NCBI GenBank assembly: GCA_018676675.1
Contig: JABHEG010000177.1
Coordinates: forward strand, 1 to 64,000
Direction of reading: 5' to 3'
Source of the DNA: Lentisphaerota bacterium
Lineage (GTDB): Bacteria > Verrucomicrobiota > Lentisphaeria > Oligosphaerales > JABHEG01
Length of the DNA: 64,000 nt
The position numbers and the translations under genes were made by a program. Positions 11,901 to 20,400 of the stretch are shown here, one piece after another. Each line of letters opens with the position of its first letter. Within the stretch, counting starts at the first letter, position 1. The notes beneath the pieces were generated by a model that did no database searches, was not told where the DNA came from, and was given only the letters and a program-made list of their open reading frames with translations.

Positions 11901-12150
11901 CGTTCCAGACGCTGATGAGGCAACGATGTTCTGGCGGAACATTGCCGAGTTCCTGCAGCCATCGCCGAAAAACGAGGCGCCAAGCGACATTGCCTGGGAT
12001 GGGCTTGAGCTACAAGCCGCTGTGGCTGGAACGAAGCGGACGGCGGAGAACAGGGAAGAGGCCAGCAACACAGGTGCGCGGGGGAAGACAAACATCCGCA
12101 GCCGATTGCTGCTCAACTTTGGACGTTCAGCGCCAGGCGAGCCGCAATAG
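2926..12150 (+). CDS. TpsA-type giant exoprotein, filamentous-haemagglutinin-like (3,074 aa)
   Basis: Exported beta-helical adhesin-like protein, the presumed substrate of the upstream TpsB. I chose the ATG at 2926, not the in-frame TTG at 2869, because GAGAGG lies 9 nt before it and a signal peptide follows at once (hydrophobic stretch AIVTCVSLLLG, cleavage near GWA-EN, residue ~35). Residues ~36-260 form the TPS secretion domain, with the family's NPNG motif at 119-122. Most of the rest is Ala/Gly/Thr/Val/Asp-rich short strands (GDV/GDIT-type turns), as expected for a long right-handed beta-helix. The last ~230 residues, after about 2,840, are non-repetitive and Pro-richer and could be a functional or anchoring head. 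Low-complexity composition gives many antisense open frames, which I treat as shadows. TpsA class is firm; ligand and role are unknown. Confidence 0.9.
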   Translation: MHNSSTLKASRASVHGRVLAIVTCVSLLLGPQGWAENLPTGPQVAHGQVTINRDGAALLIQQLTGNAIINWESFSIGQDFGVYLNQPSTRAAMLSRVTGGDPSSIFGLLQANGIFYLVNPNGVYFGPTASVDVGALIVSTLGISDADFLAGKNNFEGVSKAQITNDGSLAALQRILLLAHGVKNRGTVKAPNVAVAAANSVVVDQVAGSTIRLKLDGLRGEAVNEGTIDASGREGGQVTMRGQNVVQSGTVNADGSRGKGGAVSLTAPGKITLGSGSTTTANAGETGNGGRVVAFADDTTDFQAGAVVAAKGGTLAGDGGFLEVSGKTVYIAGRPDASAPNGKPGTFLIDPTDISIVSSNGILTEITNNNDGTFTGNDDANKVLDTTIESLLNSGTSVTLDTSLSDGSGGGPGGAWSGDGNIVQDANAVIDFGGTGLPVTLTLIADQDIVLNGGVSTTGATTPLNISLQADANIDINAPIATNGGAFTTLSRGFDNTGGPVTTVGLTASGAVNLDGRDGIVLVGGLMNTTGGTGEITLTAGEIQLATANALQTGSGAITVSAPLKINSNSTMTTQSGTVSIAQGVTGQGLTIAAGTGTVALNGTVNVASLAVTSSSGVDVADKVTGGGHLLLVSTGDVRVQDDFRSAMGNITIAAGGDVTQTGGGIRTTDGQIAISGDNVTLIDVDAYVMPEVTPVDVTALSITAADTATLANVGATFAQNPNMNGIIVARDLAAVGNVRAVNDLTVTLTNALTITNNAEVRADSNTGYSGTLTVTAPGGIDAEAGTGLRGAEVDLSGGAMVVDVITAHAGGGTLRVNARELTINGTADGGGDVDITTTDNLSLVGSVHGVGDITLTSTNGSVLDDGDTDPDIEGNGVGTTLTLNVAHWAGRTKDNDVAEDPGDGPVDTHTGSIKDILGNALETEDIGTLVAIATGERGEIAVDNSGGTELTIGAGTTVGAGKRAVLWVRNDAGITLEGWSLDSRDNVALIATSGDVVVPNTDHVLDADGILTAADLTGARTLRLEAPAGSVLDDTDGLLSVVAERLILESQTLKAGDVDGTDYDLLTVLSYGAAPGKLDVTLTSAGQNLRLLQANRDDGTGAAAAASLKITDLTGDGDSMVINGSTTAEINVSILNGTSAAVDGAGLTIEDRVFSGDGDMTFSIDTAGSQDSGYIEIAPGSTISSDASDDDGGTGPNYGPGVIVSGTVHSNSGETLTFSAPPGNPITINTPVGNATLDPLGDNVIITPNGRVTAAGDFTIRNARLIDMQSDGTNHAAIAAPGGNVNIEDAVRFVMASGTSIVANGDVNIGQGAGNDILELDFAPNSSITAGGSINATVLGNAAFDQLTAVTAVNLTTVEGADPGTLRLNNLISVPGGTVTLTSGDNIIPGPLDPDIVAGTANLNAMFGIGGIGSPLQLLGTTQLDIDNGSSSAIVIDNTPGAAVTAFELDAVGSPVTYTQDGQQLTITGNGIDTDGGSVTIAGPPSNILIAADVDVNAGSFTTALPNGTFVQTDGTGTMTASGDVSIQATSILFDQIDAEANSVTLQSAADIVEDGGGDAAVDLVGGVIALTADDEIGSATEPPGGIEVNASTQVDATSANFLGLNAADDTATDVDLRIGLIQSTAGDVSLTAENAVIDTNGAGVVDVAGGSLTIASGTSATATSANVDLDTNVDTIAVTASTAPGDVVIDQTTDLDVAGITTDNGAVTVTNGATLNVTGGIDANATPPVSGTVTLTAATAVTGTAGGTVEGDDDVLITAPTVNMGGDITSTLGNATVTATTGDATTGGMTANENASVSGQNVTVGGDIQTTSGTATVTATTGTAALQGITAGSDVTVLGPTGVTATNPIQSNNGLVQIISTNGPVAVDDLTAMTTIDVLAAGTASSGTLLAGGDITMAGTSVTVDGDATSTNGQVLMNPSATSLTITGTTTAQSIDFQVPTDARVGPLTATAGAVEITAGGLIDLNGDITTNGSQPTTITANGGALTMADGTLLDADSGNVELTASGDVALSRVRTTGPVVTVASSGGGIVDNLTGEGPNIVAIAGALTLNAATGVGGLGDLDIDTTVATVRAMSSGAGDIGVHDTDGLDVQLAMAADGSVSMTSQNGDMNVSGPVTADDAGADEDHDAFLNAGGDMAINAPVTADRTVVAMAYDNMTVANMVGGSGRIELRADWDFDSGTFDSGAGVGVGALTQAGGVIGTGTEELVAVAADGISLMGAGTSVTALQAINGDPANAAAASGNIAVINGGAGGELALNNLDPALPYAIRNFAADGTVTINVDAALTANHRVLSQDAISLVSALSFTQNDSGVAADGMATYEPNAPIHILSGDDIGVYAAATIPTYYSIAAHGAGSDIQLDAANDVNVSQGGVDAAVYAGGALTFTANRDINVGDLASGSSGHLRTGAGDLELDAGSNVNVSGNTQVTVDGAWNFIGDADSGAFTMAPNTLINADTGTAALSADADVTLGSVMTTNSTGDAVRITSRDGGIYGTAPQVDIIADSPGAVTTLTAEQHIGTVAQPVTSTIDILDAYTENGHIYLQETNGLALRDVQAGTNAVAPGNGDITIRTLTGDVLAGYVIAAQDVVNITADVGAIDEYGQDALPPNDVADVIGATLNLVAGDHIGQKAAVLEIDASTEANATSGGALGQDIVMTDTIDDLPVGTIDAGLADVVLIADDSQDGGGAAAITDAVDGNVDITAADMNLTANTGIGSGSIGEATDLDVNVETLTARVLGVGPISIDEVDTAIITLARTADGNVDIRGGFAGGTGSLLVELVDADQSPGDDVVLQAWDDILDNNNDLATNVFSSGDTTLSVAVGNIAVPDNPLEVVVGEQVLLEALDPQPRDDNFWAVLTGLAGGDETPDFVEYIGVGHEPPAYVFWNGDIIGGREAQLREFLMQKTEGYRMGHPLVHTPTAFLQLAFQPAEMAVGSYRHGAVPLLSFRSAASTLSGMGRGTETINVPGVGEAPFVWNFRAPRPAPEQLGAAPPVPDADEATMFWRNIAEFLQPSPKNEAPSDIAWDGLELQAAVAGTKRTAENREEASNTGARGKTNIRSRLLLNFGRSAPGEPQ

Positions 12151-12180
12151 ATTCGGGATTATAGATCGGAGATGAGTGTC

Positions 12181-13155
12181 ATGAGACTGCTGAGCATCCG
12201 TCTTGTCTACGTCATTGCCGTCGGTGCCCTTCTTTCCGGGCCCGCGTCCGCCGTGCCGCAGCGTACCCAGACCTTTGCCTTGCAGGCTGGCTGGAATGCG
12301 GTGTTCCTCCGAGTCCAGCCCGAGGCCCCCACTCCTGCCCTCCTCTTCGATGGCACGCCCATTGATATCGTTGCCTGTTACTTTACCCCGCACTCCACCG
12401 TTCAGTTCCTGCAGGATCCCGATGAGAAGCCCTGGAACGAGCCGGGATGGCTCGTGTGGTATGCGTCCAGACGCCCGGACGCCTTCCTGAGCAACCTGCT
12501 GAACGTTGCCACACACAGACCCTACCTGATCCACGCCGAGCGTGATTTCAGCTGGACCATCTCCGGTGACGTGAGCTTCCAGCGTGTTCGCTGGCAGTCC
12601 AATGCCTTTAATCTGGTCAGTTTCGACCTGGTCCCCGACAACCCACCGGTGTTCGCCGACTTCTTTGCCGGATCACAGGCTCACGAACAACAGCGCTTCT
12701 ACCGCCTGATTGATGGGCGTTGGACGTTGGTCACCAACCCAGCGACAGCCGTGATGGCATCCGCCGAGGCCTATTGGGTCTACTGCAAAGGCGCGTCCAC
12801 TTTCCAGGGCCCCCTGGACGTCAATGTCCGGGACAGCGGCCAGCTGACATTCACCGCGGGAGCCACGCACCGCAGATGCCGGATTGGGAACACAGGCATC
12901 AACCCCGCAGCGGTGACAGTTCACCGCACCGGTCCCCTCGCGGTGTTCTACGGGACAATGGATTACACGACGCTGAGTTACACGACGCATCGGCTTGGTG
13001 ACAGCCTGTCTCTGCGCGTTCTGGAGCCAGGAGAAAAGGAAGACGTTCGTCTGGATGTGGAGTCGAGTGAAGCCGGAACGCAGGAAGCACTGCTGGAGAT
13101 CCGGCACGACGCCGGCGCACGCGCCATGGTGCCGATGGTTCTCACTGCACCATAG
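12181..13155 (+). CDS. Exported protein with a paired GWN module (324 aa)
   Basis: Unrecognised exported protein. The ATG at 12181 is preferred over the one at 12172: GGAG at 12168-12171 is 9 nt from the former but touches the latter, and the product then starts with a compact signal peptide (MRLLSIRLVYVIAVGALLSG, then PASA, cleavage near residue 24). The N-terminal part carries two related units: LQAGWNAVFLRV at ~33, and NAFNLVSFDLVP at ~141 followed by an AYWVYC-type end. This is the same pair seen at the C-termini of the products at 29130-31970 and 31974-34304. The C-terminal ~120 residues look like a beta-sandwich with a DVRLDVESSEAG segment. It sits 30 bp after the TpsA-like gene. It is probably a structural partner of the neighbouring giant proteins; no enzyme motif is visible. 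Confidence 0.7.
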   Translation: MRLLSIRLVYVIAVGALLSGPASAVPQRTQTFALQAGWNAVFLRVQPEAPTPALLFDGTPIDIVACYFTPHSTVQFLQDPDEKPWNEPGWLVWYASRRPDAFLSNLLNVATHRPYLIHAERDFSWTISGDVSFQRVRWQSNAFNLVSFDLVPDNPPVFADFFAGSQAHEQQRFYRLIDGRWTLVTNPATAVMASAEAYWVYCKGASTFQGPLDVNVRDSGQLTFTAGATHRRCRIGNTGINPAAVTVHRTGPLAVFYGTMDYTTLSYTTHRLGDSLSLRVLEPGEKEDVRLDVESSEAGTQEALLEIRHDAGARAMVPMVLTAP

Positions 13156-13323
13156 CAGGCCGACGTCCCACGAGGCCGAGTGGAAGACCGGGACTGATGA
13201 ATGGCCCCACCTTCCGCGGAGCAGCATGGAAAGTCGCCGAAATACAGCCTAAACGCGCGAGTGGGCGCACCGGACGCCCGGTCGCAGAACACATAGAGCA
13301 ACTGTCCTGAAGGACGACATGCC

Positions 13324-16300
13324 ATGAGCAAGACACCTCTTTTTCCCCGCATCGTCCCGCGTCTGCACATCGTGCTGATTGCCGTCGTGCTTCTCTGTGC
13401 GAGTGGGGGGGCTGACGAGACCGCCCTGGTCCTTGCAGGGAGCAAGCCTAATGTCGTCCTGCCGGACGAAGCCGCGTTCGACTTCGAGACGGCGATGACC
13501 GTCGAAACCTGGGTCTGGTTCGACGGCGGGGTCACCCCCCCGAAGTGGGAGGCCATCGTTGCGAAGGGTGACACAGCCTGGGGCCTGATGCGCTACAACG
13601 ACACCAACCAGGTCTGCTTCCGCACCCACAACGGGCTTCAGATCCACGACTTGGTCAGCCCGGTCGAGTTGACGACCGATACCTGGTACCATGTGGCCGC
13701 CACCTACGACGGCAGTGCCAAGGCGCTGTATCTGAACGGCGAAGAAGTGGCCAATGTCCCTTGGACCGGCCCCATTGCCCTAAACGAGTTCAACGTGGTC
13801 TTTGGTGCCAATGAAGAGAAGTCAGGGCGGTCCCTGGCAGGTCGCCTGGACACGGTCCGGATCTGGAGCATAGGGTGCACGCAGGTCCAGATCGGGGCCG
13901 GCATGCTTCGCCGTCTCTACGGTAATGAGACGGGACTGGTGGGATGCTGGCGATTCGACGAAGCCGCCGATAGCGCCGAGGCCGTTGACAGCTCGCTGCA
14001 GGCGAGAGCGGCAGCCGTCACCACCGACGCGGTGCCCATGCGCATAGCGGGCGTAGCCATGGGAGCACCGTGGCCCGGCAACCGGGTGCTGACGTTCGAT
14101 GGCACTGATGAACGCGTCCAGATCCCAGTGTCCGTGGAGTCCCGATTCGACGCCACCGACACGATGACAGTCGAAATGTGGCTGCAGGTGGAGTCGGTGA
14201 CCGACAGCTTCGGCATCCGCACGCCCTTGGTATCCAAAGGTAGTGGTGGGTGGGAATTCGGGATCAAGCCCTCCCGGAAGCTCGAGTTCAGTGCGGGCGG
14301 GGGAATGCTGCTGGGCGCCACCGCCCTGGATCTCGCTACGTGGTACCATGTGGCCGCGGTTTTCGACAACGGCACGAAACGGATCTACATCAACGGTGCA
14401 CTCGACAGCGAGGAAGCGGGCATAGGAGTTATGGAGGAGAACGACCTACCGGTGCGCATCGGGCACAGCGGGTGGATGGCCAGCCCCTACTTCCATGGAC
14501 GCGCGGACAATGTGCGCATCTGGCGAAGTGCACGAACGACAAAGCAGATCGCCGACAACACCATGCGCCTGATCAACGGTAACGAACCCGACCTCGTCGC
14601 CGCCTGGGAATTCGACACATACAACGGCAACTGCGCCGCGGACAGCCGTACGGTCACCCGCGATCCCGCTGATAACACGCTCGAGTTCAACTCGTTCGGC
14701 CATGCCGACGCCAGCATCCAACTCCATGACAGTCCCCTGACCGCCGGGACCGGGGTCGGGATGAGCAGGATCACGGATATCGGCGGAGAGGAGAAATTGG
14801 GCGTCCTGGGGGAGCTGCATCCCTCCTACTCCGGATCCGCCGCTTTCTACAACCCCAGTTCTCTGGCAACCACCTCGCTGGAGCTGACCAACGGCCAACC
14901 GTTCCAGTTGCGGACACTGACCATCGCAAACGCCCCCACGACAACGACAACGCTCAATGCGGAGACAGCCGGCGCCAACGTGGCGGTTGAGGTTGCGTCT
15001 GCCGCTGTGTTTGCCGTGGGTGACACCGTCAGCGTCCGTGACGGCACGAATGACGAAGCAAGTGTGACGATCGAGGCAATCACCGGGAACACTTTGACAC
15101 TTGACCTGGCCTCCGCCAAGGCGGCCGGGGCGGTTGTCTCCGTGGTCCAGCCCACTGCGGATGTCACGTTCACCGCCACGAAGGACGACACCGCCGGAAC
15201 GCTTATCGAGCAGACCGTCACGGTCGACGGCGGAACCGCGAACCCGCGGACGGTCACATTCGCGGGATTCGACAACATCGTCGACGTCACGTGGCGCCGG
15301 ACATCGCTCCCCAATAACAGCCGGATCTTCCACCAGATCGACAACATCGCCCTACGGATTGCCGCCGCCTCTCCGACAAACTCCCCGGCCGACGGCGAGA
15401 TGACGAACATGACCAATCTGAACCGTGTCGGTGCTGACAGCGAGTACGATGCGCCTTTCCGGCCCCAGTACGCCGTTGCCTTGAATGGCAGCACTGACTA
15501 CCTGATCGCGCCGCACCATGACGTGCTGAGCCTGACAGATCTCACCATCGAGGCATGGATAAAACCGGCCAGCACGGGCGCACGCCAGACGATCCTGCGC
15601 AAAGGCGAAAGCGGCTACGCCTTGACGATTGGCGACGACGGCAAGCTTGAGTTCTGGGTCGATGACCAGGCCGGCAACGTCTTGAAATCCTCCACCCCGG
15701 TCACCCCGGACGTCTGGCAACAGGTGGCAGTGCGGGTGGATAAGTTCACCGACAAAACGGTGTTCTTCATCAATGGCATTCCCGCGGGGACGCACGCGTT
15801 CAGTATCGTCGCTAACAACGCGGAGGAGACGGTCTTCGGACGCAAGGGACCAAACACGGACGCGGAGTACTTCCAGGGCGGCCTGGATGAAGTGCGGGTA
15901 TGGAACTACCCCCGAACCGATGCGGAAATCGCTTTCCTCTCGGCCCGACAGCCCACCACGGATATGGCCGGGCTCGTGGCCCGCTGGACCATGAATGACG
16001 GCGTAGGCTTGAATGCCAAGGATGGAGTGAACGGCATCGACGCCGAACTGAAGAATATGACCGGCGACGAATGGCTCTATGGTCCCGACACGTTCACGAC
16101 CGACGGCCACCATGCCATGACCTTCGCCGCGGCAGACCCCAACGATTACGTCACCGCGCCCAACGCCCCTCTGTCACTGGCCAGCATGACGGCGTTGACT
16201 ATAGAAGCCTGGATCCGCCCCGAGAAGCTCATTCTGCAGGACGACCTGAAAGACATCATTCAGAAGGGCGACGACGGCTTCGGGCTTGCGCTGGACAACG

Positions 16301-17418
16301 CGAACTACCTCCGTTTCTACGTCAGCGACACCCACAGCGAGGCAGTGAAGTCATACCTTGCCGTGACCAACAACGAATGGCACCATGTCGCCGTCCGCGT
16401 GGACACCGTTGGCAACACCACGGAGTTCTTCCGTAACGGTGTCTCAATCGGTGCCGTCGAAGGGGCAACCATTGCAGCCAACAGCGCCCCGTTCGTCATT
16501 GGTCGCCAGTTCAAGGGCGCAGTCGACGAAGTCCGAGTCTGGTCCCTGGCACGCAGTGATGATGAAATCCTGGCCTACGCCTTCCGCCCAATCCATGATC
16601 TCCCCTGGGGGTTGGTCGGCTACTGGCGCTTCGACGACGGGCAGGGGACCGTGCTTAGCGACAGTGGGCCTAATGGCCACGACGGCGTCTTCAATGCACC
16701 GACAGCCGGAACGTGGACGACCGGGTACCACCGCCTCGACGACCAGAACGCATTCTGGGACATGGCCGAATTCCGGGTGAACGAGAATTACTCCCGTGAT
16801 GCCTCCAACCCGGGGCTTTGGGTGGGTACGGTCGGCCTGAACGCCGTAAGCGAAATCCGGGGAAACGACCCCAGCGAGACGACTCCTACCGCGCAGACCG
16901 TGGACTTCCGAATCCTCCTGCATGTGGATGCCCGGGGCATTGCGCGACTGCTCAAGAAGGTCACCGCCGCACAACAGGTTCTGGCCGATTCCGAGGCGCG
17001 TGTGGTTCTGCTCACGGATGATTCCTACATCCCCTACTTCTCGGGTATTGTCCGGCGCGAAGGGAAGATGGTAGGGAAACGCTTGACTGCCGTGGCTTTC
17101 GACTTCCCTGGTCACGAACTCGAGATGCTCGGGGGGGTCGGGGCAGGCCTGTCCTGCTTCGGCAAGATCATGATGCCCTCCCGGCATCCCACGAATCCCT
17201 ATCTACACAAGCGCCATCCTGACCACACGCGTGGCTACGACATTTTCCGCGAGATCACCATCCGTTTCGACGAAAGCGTGGCCGTTCCAGGCTATGGGAC
17301 GGACAAGCTTGCGGGCTCCTACCGCGAAAAAGTCACCGGCCTTCACAGGGTACCAATCTACACCGAAGGCTCGATCGAATTACTGAAGATCAGCGATGTG
17401 GAGGTGCTGAATGAATAG
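13324..17418 (+). CDS. Exported protein with four LamG/concanavalin-like domains (1,364 aa)
   Basis: Secreted or surface protein probably built for carbohydrate or protein binding. GAAGGA lies 9 nt before the ATG, and the signal peptide has the core IVLIAVVLLCAS with cleavage near residue 30. Four LamG-3-type domains start near residues 34, 254, 716 and 929. Each shows the family marks: TVE(T/M)W or TIEAW, WYHVA or WHHVAVR, a YLNG/FxNG strand, a (D)xVRIW/EVRVW strand and a closing LVGxWRFD strand. Between the second and third domains lies a ~250-residue insert with a TTTTLNAE...VGDTVSVRDG module that recurs in the next gene's product. The last ~200 residues (HPTNPYLHKRHPDHTRGYDIF) are outside LamG and unrecognised. 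The stop codon overlaps the start of the 3,860-aa gene by 8 bp, so the two are translationally coupled and likely act together. Confidence 0.85.
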   Translation: MSKTPLFPRIVPRLHIVLIAVVLLCASGGADETALVLAGSKPNVVLPDEAAFDFETAMTVETWVWFDGGVTPPKWEAIVAKGDTAWGLMRYNDTNQVCFRTHNGLQIHDLVSPVELTTDTWYHVAATYDGSAKALYLNGEEVANVPWTGPIALNEFNVVFGANEEKSGRSLAGRLDTVRIWSIGCTQVQIGAGMLRRLYGNETGLVGCWRFDEAADSAEAVDSSLQARAAAVTTDAVPMRIAGVAMGAPWPGNRVLTFDGTDERVQIPVSVESRFDATDTMTVEMWLQVESVTDSFGIRTPLVSKGSGGWEFGIKPSRKLEFSAGGGMLLGATALDLATWYHVAAVFDNGTKRIYINGALDSEEAGIGVMEENDLPVRIGHSGWMASPYFHGRADNVRIWRSARTTKQIADNTMRLINGNEPDLVAAWEFDTYNGNCAADSRTVTRDPADNTLEFNSFGHADASIQLHDSPLTAGTGVGMSRITDIGGEEKLGVLGELHPSYSGSAAFYNPSSLATTSLELTNGQPFQLRTLTIANAPTTTTTLNAETAGANVAVEVASAAVFAVGDTVSVRDGTNDEASVTIEAITGNTLTLDLASAKAAGAVVSVVQPTADVTFTATKDDTAGTLIEQTVTVDGGTANPRTVTFAGFDNIVDVTWRRTSLPNNSRIFHQIDNIALRIAAASPTNSPADGEMTNMTNLNRVGADSEYDAPFRPQYAVALNGSTDYLIAPHHDVLSLTDLTIEAWIKPASTGARQTILRKGESGYALTIGDDGKLEFWVDDQAGNVLKSSTPVTPDVWQQVAVRVDKFTDKTVFFINGIPAGTHAFSIVANNAEETVFGRKGPNTDAEYFQGGLDEVRVWNYPRTDAEIAFLSARQPTTDMAGLVARWTMNDGVGLNAKDGVNGIDAELKNMTGDEWLYGPDTFTTDGHHAMTFAAADPNDYVTAPNAPLSLASMTALTIEAWIRPEKLILQDDLKDIIQKGDDGFGLALDNANYLRFYVSDTHSEAVKSYLAVTNNEWHHVAVRVDTVGNTTEFFRNGVSIGAVEGATIAANSAPFVIGRQFKGAVDEVRVWSLARSDDEILAYAFRPIHDLPWGLVGYWRFDDGQGTVLSDSGPNGHDGVFNAPTAGTWTTGYHRLDDQNAFWDMAEFRVNENYSRDASNPGLWVGTVGLNAVSEIRGNDPSETTPTAQTVDFRILLHVDARGIARLLKKVTAAQQVLADSEARVVLLTDDSYIPYFSGIVRREGKMVGKRLTAVAFDFPGHELEMLGGVGAGLSCFGKIMMPSRHPTNPYLHKRHPDHTRGYDIFREITIRFDESVAVPGYGTDKLAGSYREKVTGLHRVPIYTEGSIELLKISDVEVLNE

Positions 17419-20400
17419 GCAAACGATCACTCCTCAGCACGGGCGAATGGTTGCGGCCTCATCGCTGCAGGCCATTCTGTCGGCGGCGCGGATGCAGCGG
17501 GTGCTATGCCGTCGAAGCGTGTGGGCACAAGGCCTGCTGCTGTGCGCCGCAACACTGCTGGTGTCGCTTCACTCCCACGCCATCGGGAGCTTTCTCGTAG
17601 CCAAGCAAAACCACGAGTTCGTGCAGAGCGCCGTAGGACGGGACGGCACAATTTATGTGCTCTCCCAATACAACTACGATTCCTACATGGTGCGCTACGA
17701 CCGCAACGGAGCCCCCGCCGGCGCACCGGTGAGGATCAGCATCAGCCGACCCAAACGCTTCGTGTACGCCCAGCACAAGCTCGAGCCGGACGATGATCGG
17801 CTTTACGTCGTCGTCGAAGACGGGAGTACCGACAAACTGCTCAAGTGCACGCTCGACTGCAACGTGGCATCGACACGGGACCTGGACAGCAACTACGAGG
17901 TAACGGATGTCGCCTACTCACCCGATGAGGACGAGATCATCGTCTACGGCGAGGGCAGCCAGCTCCGCGTCGTCCCGTATTCGTCAAGCCTGAGTAAGCA
18001 GCCCGGCCTGTCGTTCGGCAGCAGCAGCAAGTACGATGCGAAGAATGTAACCGCGGACGCCACAGGACAGATCTACGCCGGATTCACCGACGACGCCAAC
18101 GTTCTCATCGCGAAGCTGAACGCCGATGTTACCACGAAGATCAAGCAGGTCAGCTACGATGTAGGTGGCATCAGCTCCGACGAGTCCATGAACGCCGTCC
18201 AGTACACCAATGGGTTTGTCTACGCAGGGGGCTTCTTCAAGTACGAAGGCAACGTCGAGTGGACATGGGGCGCGGGAACGACGTCCGAAACGCTCTACGA
18301 CGCCCTGTTGGTTCGGTTTGACACGAATCTGGCCAATGCGCATGCCGCCGCTGTCCGCGGCACGGACATCCGGATTGTCGATCTGTCGGCTGACCCCGAG
18401 GGGAACATCTATGCGGTCGGCACGATGAACGAAGGGCAGGCTATCTTCCTGAACGGCGCTCAGGATGTGCCCACCCCGGACTCAGACGAAGAGGAGCAAC
18501 TGACGTTTGACGAATACGGAACGCCTGGTGTCGGCTTCTTCGTGGCCAAACTCGACAAAGACCTCATGTGGAAATGGGTGCTGCTCCCCACGGAGATCAT
18601 GCCCACCGAAGTCAAAGGTGTGGCGGTCGAATGGAACGAGGTCAACCAGAAGCTCATGGTCTCAGGCTCGATCGACGGCGAGATGAAACTGGGGACGACG
18701 ACCGTGGGGCAGCTTGGCGAATGGTCCGGCTTCCTGGCCGTGGTCAACAAGGACGGAACCATGGCTGACAAGGTTCGGCTCGAGGTACGGGCCGAAGCCA
18801 ACGTGACCAAAGACGACAGCGACGCCATGCAGGTCCGCCAGGACGTCGAGAAAATGCTCAGCCCCGTGCTGCCATACCGTGGACAGGACACGGACCTGAT
18901 CAAAGGGACAGAGGTCCTGGCCTCAGTCCCGGAATTGCTCTACTTCGATGCGAACGACCTGATCATTCGCCATCCCGACGAGCCGGAGAAATCTCCCCCC
19001 ACCGAACAGCAGATCCGAAAACACGCGGAGAAGCGTTTCGAGTCCACCGGCTATGCCGTCGAAGACGAGCCGATTCAGGGCTCGGCCTCGACCTACAAGT
19101 TTGAGATCCAGGCCGATACGGCACTCGTGTTCACCTGGGACGTTGACTACTCGTTGATCGTCGACCACAACCTGGACGGCACGCATGGAACCCTCGATTC
19201 GGGAGCTTCGGGAGACCCGAACCCGGAGACGAAGAAGCACTGGATCCCCGCCCAGGAAATCATCACCGCTGAAATCGATGGCGTCGTCAACGACGTCGAT
19301 GTCGACAATATCGGGCGTCGTTTCGTGCCCTATGCCTACTGGGCCGGTGGGGCATCTGATCCCTACAGCAAGAGCACCGGACAGGGGAACATTCTGGGGC
19401 AGTTGCCGCCTGTGACGATCAAGACAAGCGGGGGTTCCCAGGGCGGCAACGCCAGGGCAACCCTGCCCTCCCTCGGGGAGACCAATGATCGACTGGTGTT
19501 CACATCGTCCAACCCCGGGTCAGCCGCGAACGGACAGGCTGTGCAGTACAACGACGCCGGTGGAATTACCGACACGGCTGTTGTCAACCCCATTGCCGGC
19601 GGCACCCTCACGATCGACGTGAACGAGGGATACACGAGGGCGAGCACAGTGGCCAATGCCGTGAACACTGCCAACGCCGCCAACGCCGCTGACGTCCCCG
19701 TCACGGCCGCCGACAAGACCGGCAGCGACGGAACAGCCCCTCTTTACCTGCATGGCGGACAGTCAGCTGTCCTGGCCAAAGGTGATGACGGATTGCAGGC
19801 CACAGCCATCGTGCCCACTCCCACCGCTCTCACCGTGACCCGGAAAGACGTCGGCGGCGAGATACAGATCGTCTTCGCGGAAGCGACGAACCCACCACCC
19901 GCCGGCGCAACCTTCGATGAGGAGAACAACCGGCTTGAGATCAACATCCAGACCAGCATCACGACCCTCGGCAACATCGTCTCCTGGATCGACAATCTGG
20001 ACTCAGGAAGGTTGTTCGAGGCGGCAGTCCCAGGGGGAACAGGGGGCAATGTCGTGAGGGTTCTGCCGGCAAACGTGACCATGGCCAAGGATGAGGATGA
20101 GGTGGACGCACACGTACTGGAAAACTATGCGCTCCGCTTCACGGCCAATGATGTCGGTCCGGGCGGAAACGCCATCGACATCCAATACCGGACCTCCGTC
20201 TTCGGCCCGTCCGTCAGTGCGGCGACCTTTGCCGGGCCGCACGTCGAAATAACGGTCAATACTCTATCGCTTCCTACCGTGAGCGAAGTGATCGGCGCCG
20301 TCAACAGAGTGGCCGGCAACCCAAGCCTGCCTGTGCACCCGGTCACCGCGACGCTTGCCCCGAACATCGTGGGTACCACTTCCCTCAGCGACCCGGTGTC